Below are positions 25,167-36,024 of a stretch of 64,000 nucleotides of DNA, piece by piece. Below the pieces are notes generated by a model. It was not told where the DNA came from. It did no database searches and saw only the letters and a list, made by a program, of their open reading frames with translations. The translations under genes were made by a program, and so were the position numbers. The stretch spans positions 13,082,001 through 13,146,000 of the forward strand of contig CM059625.1 of the NCBI GenBank assembly GCA_030435675.1. Direction: 5' to 3'. Position 1 is the stretch's first letter. Each line of letters begins with the position of its first letter. The stretch is from Steinernema hermaphroditum (Eukaryota > Nematoda > Chromadorea > Rhabditida > Steinernematidae).

Positions 25167-25884
25167 AGTCAAAGGGAATCGAAGAACACATATCACACTG
25201 TCAGCAATATATTTATTTCATGTGCGTACAAATGTGAACATAAAGTGCAACTTCAGCAATGCAATCGTTTTGTTCGTTACGTTCACAACGCAGGGCACAG
25301 CCAAGCAAAAGTTTGCTGTTCGTTTGTAGAATACAATATCATCGAACCTTCCCCGCAAGGTAGTCTACAACTGTGCAAGCACATCGCTTTAGAATTTGAA
25401 CATAAGGATAGGTAAAACAATTAGTGATAGGCGGCGAGAACAACGCATTGAAGTCTCCTATTCAATCACATGCGTGGCAAGATTTATGTTTCAAATACGT
25501 CTCTACACACTGATGTAATTTCATGACTTTTATTCGTTTCCTGAATGTACTAACGCAGCACAGATTTATAATTCCACTCTTTCTTGCGGCGCCCAAACAT
25601 AATTTACGTTTCATTGTGTTTTGTAGACTTTCGTCGAATAAAACCTTCCGCAAATTTAATTCTCCAAGACGTTCTATTGTTTTCCAAACACGTCCTCTGT
25701 CAAAGACATAAAAATTGTGCGCTTGGCACACAAAGAACATGGTTTTCGACCATTTCCGAGCGGCTTCGAAATTAATGATAATCAGTGCAAAACCGAAACT
25801 TGTGAATTGCATTTATTGGAACAGAATGTAAGAAAAGCCGGGATAAAGAATCTATAGCACTTGATATATCTCCTATAATCTATT
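25167..25884. other. intergenic stretch between two convergent glycine-rich genes
   Basis: AT-rich 3' flank shared by two convergent genes. Frames of about 60-115 codons exist but show no motif. A TTTATT at 25812-25817 (AATAAA on the minus strand) is a likely poly(A) signal for the minus-strand gene. Confidence 0.5.
25812..25817 (-). promoter_or_regulatory. polyadenylation signal AATAAA (minus strand)
   Basis: A canonical hexamer 68 bases past the stop of glycine-rich gene B. Confidence 0.5.
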
Positions 25885-27418
25885 TTAGATCGCCTTGAAG
25901 AGCTTGACCTTCTGGACGCGTCTGGCTCTGGACAGGTAGCGTGCGTGACCGCCGGAGTCGTAGTCGGAGCCCGCACTGGTGCCACCTCCTCCCGATTGGT
26001 AGTCTGATCCGCCGCCACTGGTGCCTCCCCCAGACTGATAGTCACTGCCAGCACTCGTGTCGCCGCCACCACCGCCACCTGAGCTTCCTCCGCCACCACC
26101 TCCGGAGTATCCGCCACCGCCGCCTCCGGAGCTTCCGCCACTGCTACCACCTCCACCGCCAGAGGAGTAACCGCCACCGCTGCTGCCACCACCGGAGCTT
26201 CCTCCACCTTGCGAGTAACCACCGCTGCTTCCACCAGAGCTACCTCCTCCGCTGTATCCACCACCTCCACCACCGGAGCTTCCTCCACCGCCACCGGACG
26301 AGTATCCACCACCTCCGGAACTTCCACCGCCCTGCGAATAGCCACCACTGCTTCCGCCGCCGCCACCGCCGCCGCCGCCGCCTCCTCCTCCTTGAGAGTA
26401 CCCGCCACCGCCTGAGCTTCCGCCTCCTTGAGAGTAGCTAGTCTGAGCTGGAGGTGGAGGGGGTGGTGGAGGAGGAGGAGCAACCGGAGCAGGAGCCGAA
26501 CCGCACGACGGCGTAGGAGCAGGTGCACATCCACCGCTAGCTGAATTATATGTCTCGTTAACTGTAATCAGTAACGCTTCACTTACGAGCTGGTGCAGGA
26601 GCGGGAGCGGGAGCGCATCCACCACCACCACCACCTCCGCCTCCGGTAGCGTAGCCGCCGCCACCTCCTCCACATGAAGGAGCCGGAGCTGGAGGTGGAG
26701 GTGGAGGAGGAGGTGGAGGAGGAGCGGCACACCCACCTCCGCATGAGGGAGCGGGAGCAGGGGCTGGAGCAGAACAGCCACCTCCACATGAAGGTGCTGG
26801 GGCCGGTGCGGGAGCAGAACAACCTCCGCCGCCTCCTCCGCAGCCACCACCACCGCCACCTCCACATCCGCCTCCGCCGCCTCCACAACCACCGCCGCCT
26901 CCGCCGCTACTGCAACCTCCGCCGCCTCCACCACCGCATCCGCCACCGCCGCCACCTCCACAGCCACCACCACCTCCGCCGCTGCTGCAACCGCTACCAC
27001 CGCCGCCTCCGCATCCACCTCCACCACCTCCACTGCTGCAGCCTCCGCCGCCACCTCCACATCCGCCACTACCGCCGCCTCCACAGCCACCGCCTCCTCC
27101 ACCGCTACTGCAACCTCCGCCGCCTCCACCACCGCATCCACCACCGCCGCCTCCACAGCCTCCGCCTCCACCACCACAACCACCACCTCCGCCGCCTCCA
27201 CATCCACCTCCACCACCGCCACTACTGCAACCTCCACCACCTCCACCTCCGCAACCTCCACCACCGCCTCCACAGCCTCCGCCACCACCACCTCCACTGC
27301 TGCAGCCTCCGCCGCCACCTCCACATCCGCCTCCACCGCCGCCTCCGCAGTCACCACAGCCAGACATTACTATCGGTATCAGCACCAGAAGTGCCGCAAG
27401 CTTCAAGGCACAACCCAT
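25885..27418 (-). CDS. glycine-rich secreted structural protein B
   Basis: Exons 27418-26587 and 26540-25885 join in phase to 495 residues. A signal peptide (MGCALKLAALLVLIPIVMSG) is followed by dozens of CGGGGGG and CSSGGGGGG units and then Pro/Ala/Cys segments (APAPAPSCGGGC). The second exon has Pro runs, SSGGGYSQGGG and SSGGGYSSGGG repeats, then SDYDSGGHARYLSRARRVQK and a short basic end. The order of parts (Cys-Gly, Pro-Ala-Cys, Tyr-Ser-Gly, SDYDS, basic tail) is the same as in gene A, with more Cys-Gly repeats and without the acidic section. A splice acceptor (tttccag) lies directly before the ATG. It is probably an extracellular matrix protein; function is inference. The extended open frame in the antisense of exon 1 is a by-product of the GC-rich repeats. 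Confidence 0.85.
25950..27360. repeat. low-complexity coding repeat (CCGCCACCTCC-like units)
   Basis: Nearly all bases follow degenerate CCX triplets on the plus strand (GGX on the minus), encoding the Gly runs of protein B. Such DNA is prone to length change between copies and to assembly error. Confidence 0.8.
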
Positions 27419-27837
27419 CTGGAAAGGAAATGATAAGCAATACATTGAACAGAACGGTAATAAAATGCAAAAGAACTAATTCGAGAGGAGCTAGAAGCCG
27501 AAGGGCTGAATGCTAACAGAACTGATTATGACGATGTCCACAAACCATTTATATACTGTGATAGACGTCTCGTTGGGATTAGACATTCATAGAATCCAGT
27601 TTCTTGCTGAAGATCTTATTTGCGCCTCCTTTGGGAATACTCGTTTGTCGACTGTAGAACAATTATGTAATAGGAACAAAGACTGTTCGGTCTCGAAAAG
27701 CCGTTAGCTGATGAAATGTTGCAAGGCCATTAGGGGCATTATCTGATGCTGCGGTGCAGATTTCGTTCCGATCTTCAGTGTGCAATGTTTTTGGAAGATG
27801 TGCATGCCACAAATGCAAACCTCGCGCTAGTTGCCAA

Positions 27838-28158
27838 ATGGCTCAACACTATCCGATGTCCTCCTTCATTCAATTGCGTTTTAGTGTCAAACATTTCGAA
27901 CTCGTTGATTCAAATCAACGGTTTTCGGTGGAACTGTCTCATTCTCGATCAATCCAATGTGTGCGGTCCCTCGAAAGCTGTTTTGTGGCGCTGTATAGGC
28001 ATATCCGTTCAAAAACGTCGGCGGTCGTGCGCGACGCTGCCGCATCGATGAGGTGATGACTGACCGTTGATGACCACCGAAAACAATCGTTCAGTCATCG
28101 TGCAAGATTGATCACGATGATGGTCGTGTTGCGAGAAACTGGAATACACTCATCTTGA
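27838..28158 (+). CDS. possible small protein, unrecognised
   Basis: Two exons (27838-28052 and 28095-28158) around a 42-base GT-AG intron close in phase to 92 residues. The sequence looks protein-like (MSSFIQLRFSVKHFELVDSN, then a helical region CVRSLESCFVALYRHIRSK). It has no signal peptide and no motif I recognise. The upstream frame stays open for 28 further codons, so an upstream exon is possible. It may be chance. Confidence 0.3.
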
Positions 28159-28289
28159 GCTGCGCTTCGGACGACGCTTCCTCCCAAGGCGATAACAGTT
28201 CTTTGTGAAACTTGCCAGCTGACAGCACCCAGGCCACGAGCTCTTACTGCTGAAATGTGGCATCATCCTCTTGTAATCTGCTTCTCTCC

Positions 28290-29360
28290 ATGCTTCCGCT
28301 TCTCACCTTCGGCATTTTACTTATTAGTCCTATGGACAGCATTTCCCCCTTGAATGCGGAAAGATTTGGTAAGTGCACCTTGGAGTTTTGCAGCTCTCCT
28401 TCTCTTCACTGTGATAATGGACTACGAATTTATTAGCTTTCAGCGATGTACAAACGCGTCTGGTGCGTTGTAGCAATGCGAAGCTAGGTGATTTTCAAAA
28501 TGCGGCCATAATTATATTTTGTAATATTTTACAAAGCGCGCTATTCCATCATTCTGGAGCTGTATTTCTTTCGAATATTTTCTGTCCGCACAGATATCAT
28601 AATTCCAATGATCATGGAAATTTCTCTTCGCTGCAGTCTTATCTGGACGAGATAAGGAAACGAAGTCAAAAAGATGACAGATGGGAGATCGGGTGGTTGA
28701 ACAAACCTATAGCCTAAGTGCCAATTCTTGGCTATCATTAAATCTGTATTTCTTTTGATAGAAGTTTCATAGCTTCATAGCTCGTGATCTCTGTCGCCCT
28801 TAAAGCCCAGAAATCAGTCTATAATAACTTCCGAACGGCGTTGTCCTCTCGACTTTTGCGTCCCGATTCATAGTCCACTTCCCGAATCTACACCGCAAAA
28901 TGACGTCGTTTTAAGCCCACAAGGACAACATGCTTGATGACGACGTTGACGGGGCAATTGAAGGTCCGATGCTCACGCTCAGTTGCACTCTTTGCGAGCA
29001 GTTTTTCAACATAACCCTTCGGATGCGGAATTCCTCGACCAAGGTATGCCCCATCAAACAATCGCCTTCCGCCTCAATTAAGCCTCGACTTTGTTATAGA
29101 AACAAATAGAGCTGTTCGTCCACGATCGTCACTGCGGTGGGATTGGAATCTTCAAAGGCATCTGCAACGAAGCGTTTGACAAGTATTACGATAGCATATA
29201 CAGTTCGTCCGGTGCTGTAGGCGACTATTCGGGTGTCAAGAAGAAGTGTCAAGATATTGGTCTATGCCCAGGTAACAAAATTCCCCAATATTGCAAGACA
29301 TTCTATGACGACGGCGGTCCTTTGATCCCAAATAAATATCCCGATGACTATGATCTGTAA
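28290..29360 (+). CDS. saposin-like secreted protein
   Basis: Three exons, 28290-28368, 28916-29043 and 29100-29360, join in phase to 155 residues. The first encodes a signal peptide (MLPLLTFGILLISPMDSISP). The second starts the saposin B-type domain with SCTLCEQFFNITLRM. The third continues it with the expected spacing of the next cysteines (DRHCGGIGIFKGICNEAF, then KKKCQDIGLC), making the six-Cys pattern C-x2-C ... C ... C ... C-x5-C with aromatic and aliphatic helix positions between. A short extension with one more Cys and an acidic Pro/Tyr end follows. Saposin-like proteins bind or perturb lipids. In nematodes many are gut or secreted antimicrobial factors, but the role here is inference. 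No exon exceeds 90 codons, so the gene is easy to miss. Confidence 0.75.
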
Positions 29361-29907
29361 TTTATTGGTATGTACATATAAATTGTCGTTTACCTCGAAA
29401 TCAAAGATCACCACAAAAGGCAATAGACTTATGCAGTTTCATCGTTTGAACTCAGATAAGCTGATGCTAGATGATTCGATAGGTGATTGGGCTGAACAGA
29501 TGGTGCGATAATTGGGTGACTGGAGTCGTGTATGATATATGCGATAATCTTCTATTAATCAAAATATGAGTGATTATTACAAGCACTACAACGCGTTCCT
29601 TAAACCAAAAAGACTCAATGTCTATACTGTAATGAAAAAAGAAACGCTTCCTTTCTCCATACTGATAAAATACCCCAAACCCAATGGTCATTTGAGTAAG
29701 TATTACGGTAGATTGGACTCCCTCCAGTTCCAGAAATCTCATCGCTTATTTTCATCTGTACACTTCTGTATCTCAAAAAATTAATGACGTCGTTGGCTAT
29801 TCATGAAAACACGACAAGAAACGTATTTATTTCGGTTTTGAAAGAATGGAAACTAGCGTTTCACCGACATCACAAACACCCAGAAAGCACAGCGATAGCC
29901 AAGTCAC
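29361..29907. other. intergenic stretch, convergent 3' flanks
   Basis: Between the saposin-like gene and the convergent precursor gene. It holds a TTTATT (29826-29831) that serves as a likely poly(A) signal for the minus-strand gene. No supported coding. Confidence 0.5.
29826..29831 (-). promoter_or_regulatory. polyadenylation signal AATAAA (minus strand)
   Basis: A canonical hexamer 77 bases past the stop of the small precursor gene, supporting that model. Confidence 0.45.
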
Positions 29908-30189
29908 TCAGTAATCGCTATCCGGCTGGAGATAATTCCAAAGGTATTCGTTCCCGAACTGGCGCTTCTGTGCCTGTTGCCGAAAGAGTTTACCCTTGCG
30001 TAGTAGAGACAATCCGTGCACGCGTTTCGCCATCGGAGCCGACGACAGATCGTAAAATGCCTAAGACAGTCGTGAAACTAGTTCATAGGGAAGGGGACGG
30101 CATACCGCGTTTGCTTCATCTTGTTGCGACAAGGCTGTGCCGACGACGACAGCGAAGACGAGGGCGACGAGGACGGTCAGACAGCGCAT
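29908..30189 (-). CDS. neuropeptide-like precursor
   Basis: Two exons (30189-30106 and 30060-29908) join in phase across a 45-base GT-AG intron to give 78 residues. Exon 1 is exactly a signal peptide plus a few residues (MRCLTVLVALVFAVVVGTAL then SQQDEANA). Exon 2 encodes AFYDLSSAPMA-KR, then VHGLSLLRKGKLFRQQAQ-KR, then QFGNEYLWNYLQPDSDY and the stop. The two Lys-Arg pairs are standard prohormone-convertase sites. Cleavage would leave an 11-residue peptide, a basic 18-residue spacer or peptide, and a 17-residue peptide whose N-terminal Gln could cyclise. There is no Gly for amidation and no Cys. I do not match the peptides to a known family. It could instead be another small secreted protein. 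A poly(A) hexamer follows the stop. Confidence 0.65.
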
Positions 30190-33100
30190 GATCGGATGTG
30201 TGGAAACTGAAAAGCCATGGATAAATTTGGACATAGGTGAGAGGGGCAGAGCCGAGGAGCTGGTGACCCCACCTTGGGGGCGCCTTCATCCTCCGAAAGA
30301 CGTTCGAGTCGGGCGTCGCCGCTTTTGGGTGGGCCGAATGGCGATGGCGGCGCGGAAATAAATGGTGCATAAATCCGGTTGTGAACGACGACTAAAGACG
30401 AATTATACATCAGCTTCGAGAATTTTGTGTGCGTCAAAATTTAATGCGCCTCAGTCATTACAAGAGTCATAACAAAGTGGAACGTACGCAGTTTCGACCA
30501 AGACGCTACTAAGTGGATTTGGCAAAAGCGTGGCGAATCGAATTTGGGAGCTGAGGTGAAATGGCGACAGAGAAGTTCGAATGAATTATTAATCCGAAGC
30601 AGAGCGCATCTGCCCAATAACCAAAATGGCACAAAAAAACTGATGGGTAGTAATTGGCTCTCCGTGGAAGTGCCGCATTTTTTGTTTGTTTCTCTTGCGA
30701 TTTTTCGTTGTTCTCCGTTTGATAGGGCAGTCAAAGTTATACAAAATCATGTACAAAATGAACCAAGGAATGCCCACTTAATATGGAGCGCCGTTTTTAA
30801 AAGAAACAAGGTCTAACTTAAACCCAGTGGTCTAGATCCACTTTAAGATGATAAATCCCTTCTCATGGATGCTATCCTCTAGACTTTGCAACGATGTATA
30901 CAAAAGAGATATCGGTTTCTGCTAACGATGCGGTTTCTTCTTGTTTTCTTTTATATGGAAAAGTTCCATAGGAAGTTTGCCTAAGCAAATAGCTGTTTCC
31001 TGACTTGGGAATGGAATGGACCAGAAGTAGTTACTTTGTGAAGCTGACTGTCTGGCTTTTTCGCTTGACGTTTCACTTAAATCTATGACATCAAACAAGC
31101 CATTAAGGACTGACGGAGTGGGACACAACTGTGCACGGAAGACTTAGCACCGGCATAGAAATGATGTTCTAGTCGGTCACATTCGAGGAATGATAGACAG
31201 TCATCACACTTGTTGACTGGATGGCTCATCTTTATAGGTAATCGAGTCTCTCAGCACCGACGGAGCTCCCAACTTCCTCATTTCCAACTCACTGAGCATG
31301 TTTTCGTTTTACGTAATGCATCGATAACGCGAAAGACGTTCCTTGGTAGGAATACAATCGCTTTTATCGGAACAACAATTTACAAAGTGCGAAACATATG
31401 AATTTCTATTCGGACTCGGACATTAAACGACGGGGTCCGTCCAAAACATCCTAGGTGCATTCGCAATTATGATGAGTGGAAAAGGAGCGCGACATAAATC
31501 TACGTGGTGTCGGACACCGTCGTCGCCAGCGTGACGTTCAAGATAGTACCATGTCTTATGAGATCAAAGAACATAGAGCACCTGTAGGTTTAGATGTATC
31601 CGAATAATCAGTTAGTTTGTACAACGTAGTTTTTCAAAGTGACCTTCTGCAAAGTGAAAATGAATAGTTTCAGAATGATTAGGAGTGTAAAAGGAGCATG
31701 ATGGCATAAGGAAGAACATAAATAGAGGGACAGAAAGTTAATCGAATGTTATGTAAGTCTCAGTGATCTACCTCTACGTAGTTACCGCGTTTCAATAAAA
31801 TACGAAGTTTAGAAATCAACGATATTTAGCTCTAAAGATCATTTGGTGACCTATTCTGAATAGATTCCAGCAATACCGTTGCTCTGGAAAAGTGCCAGGT
31901 GAGATGATATTCAGAAAGCTACGAGCTTTCATGTACCACTACAAGCTTAAAACGTAAATCTTTTTTGTTGGTCAATTCGAAAATGTACAGTGTTTCTGGG
32001 TCATTCGTTTTATTGTTTTACTTTACAGCTCATACCTAAGTAAGATACACGATTTGTGGATAGAATTATGTGGCTTTGACAAGACAGCAATAAGTTTGGA
32101 GGTCCGAATGAACGCTGCAAACATAGAGTACGTTTACAGTATCCCACTTTGGAGCGCCCTAATAATAATAATACATTCCCACTGGTAGCGCGTACTATAA
32201 GAAAGAATTAAATCCGATATATTCGTCGAGGGCAGCCTAATTATCAGTGCACAAAGAGGCAGCATTGTTATTTTGCATAAGTTAAGTGATGCCAATGTAA
32301 AACATGACTACGGGAGAATCGAAATCGAAAAAGGAAGCAGAAAGGTTTGAATCCAAGCGCACGATGACGGAAGTGCTTGCCGATAATTGCGCGTTTGTTC
32401 TGGACTGTTATCAAAAACAAAACCATGTAACCTATAATAGAACGAAGAGAACGAGACGTCGGCGTCGAACGCTTGTAAGACACACGTGTGACGCGCGAAA
32501 TGTATTCATCGCTCTCCATCTACTAGCGTCGTTCGGTATTTTGATGTTGCTGTCCATGATCAGGCAACAAAACCATGGCTTATCCTTCTTAAAATAACTC
32601 CAAAATGCATTAGATTCGGAGTACATATAGAGTACATCGGGAACGCTGTGTGTTGTGGCTTTCGCTAGTCGCCTCGTTGTAACACAACAATTGTCTTAGC
32701 AATACTAAAACACAAGAGTTTTTGTTTGATCTGTCAACAGATAGACAGAGCAAGACTGTTCACACAATGAGTTCAAGAATTTTCTATGGGATCACATCCC
32801 ATTGGAAACAATTTTCTTTTTATACTTTTGGAGCGATTTTTGTCTGATCTTCATTTGTCCACCTTTACTGACTTGTACGACCAAATTTGGGAAGACTATA
32901 CTTGCTGTTAATATAAATATTTCGGAAATTTCATCGTTAAGGCGTGTTCAATAGTAATCTTTCATAACCTTTCAGATATAGCCGACAAAACTATTTTTGA
33001 CTAACGAAACTATTTTCCAATTTATTCGTATTCAAGAGCAAAACTTTTCTGTTTTTCGTATGGATACTCATTTAGAATGCCTTTTTGTTGAACAACGAAG

Positions 33101-36024
33101 AACAGCCTTAAATTGTTCAAAAGAAAAGAGTTCTCCCAATCTAATATAGCTTTTATCATGTGCATCCGAATAAAGTCGAATTTTCATACTTAGTTCCCAC
33201 GTAGTTCCATGCAAAAAATACAATGGTTATTTAGCTACTTATGCTTCTGAAGCAATTCAATAAAGGCTAAGGGCGAAACCTGAACTTTCAACTATAAGTC
33301 CGTGCACAATTCAGCGTTTCTCATATATGAACAAACTAGTCATCATAGGCACTGTAATGATCCCTGAGCCAGTGTTTATCATTTCTAGGCCCTTTATCTA
33401 ATATACCTTTATTACGTCAGATCGTGATTTCGATTGAAATGCCGTCAAATGAGTGCAAAACTCTAATGGGTCTTTCCCTGAATCATTTTCCATGTAAGCA
33501 AAACTAATACGGTAACTTCTGTGCGAACATTTCTGGTGCGGTGCAGACCACTCACCGCTCTATTAAACGTGTGACGTACTCTTGTTGTGATAGACTGCTT
33601 AATGCAGCACATGCCCGGTTGAATTCAAGAATGTACTTCGACAGCCACGCACTTAAAGCAAATGAAGCGAACGTAATGATTTTTGGACGACTGGCTCAAA
33701 TTTATCTGTGGCCCTTAATTCCCCGAACTTAGCAGAATAGTGTATAGGAAGCAGGCAGAAGACACAGCTTTGAAGTTCTGGAAACAGAAACCGGGGTGAT
33801 GAGAACCTTCAATTTGTGTTGCGTACTTGTCCTTTTCTAGTTTTCGACGAGGAACGATCCCGTGATTAGTCTTTTGTTTTTACCGTCTTCGTCTTTTACA
33901 AAGTTTATTCGGCTAGTCAGTAGCCCAGAGAGTGGCAATGCGCACAGTGGGAAAATGCTCGGGAACTTTCATTGTAGACACATGGATAAAATTCTATTCT
34001 ATGACCTCAGGATATATGGTGTGAATGTGATAACTTGGGAAAGCGACATAGTGAATGGCCGTAATGAATGTTTCCAAAATGGGATATTCTTGGCTAGAAA
34101 TGGGTTGTGTGTTCGTTTCGCTTTTTTGTGCTGCATGTTCCTGTCGGAATTTCTGTGTGCTTGTTGAAAATAATTAAGCTATTTGCGCCTCATTCATCGC
34201 CTGTCCTCCTCCCCTTCTAAAGTGTGCAATTTGCTAAGCATGTTCAACAAATAAAAACAAGTTGCGGTCGCTCAGAGGTGCTCGTCGTCGACAGCTTCCC
34301 CACGACCTCTCCCTCACACCTCTCCTGTCAAAAGTGTCCTTTGCAACAAGGCGCCGACGTTCGCACCTGATCCATCTTAATCGTATCAATCTTAATTAAT
34401 CTCGGCCCACGATTATCCCTGGGCCAAATGCCATTCATTTGCACATCGCTCGTACCAGCTCCGTTCCGATCACCTGGTCTCTCTGATGACTACTTTTTGC
34501 AGTCATGTTCTTTCCCCAGCACGCCGGACCGGACGAATTGGCGTTCCTGCAGTCTGCAGCTGGAAAAACAAATGAGCGCTAATTATCGGGACTTTGTCAG
34601 TTGTTGCCCGCGGACCCCTAGGGCGCGAACAGCAATTACAAGATCATTAAACTTTGGGGCGAAGGTGTAGTAAACAGTGGCCAATTTTAAGACGAAGCCC
34701 ACTTATAGGAGAAGGAGCGCACCTTAGTCCTCTGATTTTAGGCACTTCCTCGCAACTCAGAAGAGTCACACGCGCTTATTACTACTTTCACTCGTTACCT
34801 AATCGCTGAAATCCGATGAAACGCGAGTTAATTAGCGCGTTATGGATCATATTTCGATAGGGGTGGTGGTTGGTGGTGGTGGTGTTGCCAATTAGACGCG
34901 CAGACAGAGTGTGAACCGTGATTTGTGCATTAATTTGTTGTGATGGCACGATCTGTCAAAAGCAAAAGCGAAAAGCCCCAAGGGGCCGCTGTTTTGCCCT
35001 CGTTTCGGCTCTCCGCACAAAATCTATTAATTGCTCTGAGGCCCGGTGGCTTCGCTTCCTTTTTTCAAACTTCTCTGGCTAATGGCCGGAAATCAGAACG
35101 CTTTTTGGAGATCGTCAGCGGACGGAAGAAGAGGAGAGCAGTTGGCTCCTTTCCCCGAACCGACGTCCGAAGTGAGTAGCGCCGGAGCGAGCAGTCATCC
35201 CCCGCCTTCCCTCGAATCCTGTGTTCCTTTTGCATAATTTGTTTAATCGCCATCAATAGTGATAGCGGTGGGTTTCCGTGAAATGGGTCAGAGCCGATGA
35301 TGAAGTGCGCGAGATGATTCCGTCTACTGTCTTTGCGATACGCCTGTCAGCGATGAACAACCCGAATTCCCAACCTTAGCAACCCTTAGCAGCGGTTTGC
35401 ATCAAATTAGCGGTAGTTCCTCCATTTCTCGAGCTTCGATGCCATAGAGACAAACGCCAGGTGCCAAGGTCGGTCGAAGGTTGGGAAGATGTTCATCTAT
35501 CATTAAGATAATTACATGTGTTGTTATGACAGTCAATTGACACAAACTTGCTCGCCCACCGTCTTCCTAACTGCCTGCAACAGTTGACCTCAGCTCACTG
35601 CCCATCGCGCGCGAGATTATGACGCTCTCCGGACAGACTCTTAAGCTCAATTCGGCTGATTTCCCTTTTCACATGCTATGTTTGTCCGGTAAATTAACTT
35701 CCCTTCTGTTTGCTCTAAAGAAAGGAGTGCGTATGCCGAGAGAGTACCTCACCGGGGGCGCCTCTGTCCGCCCCCTGCATGCCGCGTACCCGCTTCGGCG
35801 TGTAATCCCCCTTAAGACGTCAACTGATCTGCGCGCGAGATTTGTGGTCTTGACTTTCCCGCTCGATTCTTACGGCACGAACTCCCTTCACTCAGAGAGC
35901 AAAACTTTAAACTCCCTTTCTCATGCAGCCGTTTTATTTGACAAAAGACGATGCACGGCGACACCTTCGATGGTGTGTGGAAATGGCGTTTTTGAGGGGC
36001 GATGTCTGATTTTGTGTGTTTTAG
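30190..36024. other. gene-poor stretch of 5.8 kb
   Basis: No exon chain is supported. Frames of 60-145 codons (for example 32304-32597, with a hydrophobic patch, and 35619-36050) lack motifs and linked exons. The DNA is AT-rich at 31-34 kb and more balanced at 34.2-36 kb, where a short GGT-rich tract occurs near 34862-34890. It may hold control elements of the flanking genes or a gene with exons too small to see. Confidence 0.4.

Noticed and set aside
26541..27357. Long Glu/Val/Ala-rich minus-strand frame over the first exon of glycine-rich gene B
   Set aside because: It is the second reading of a GGX-type repeat with no start or signal. Only its part below 26541 is a real exon.
29784..30191. 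135-codon plus-strand frame over the precursor gene
   Set aside because: Arginine-rich and without motif. The opposite strand gives a signal peptide, an intron in phase, KR sites and a poly(A) signal.
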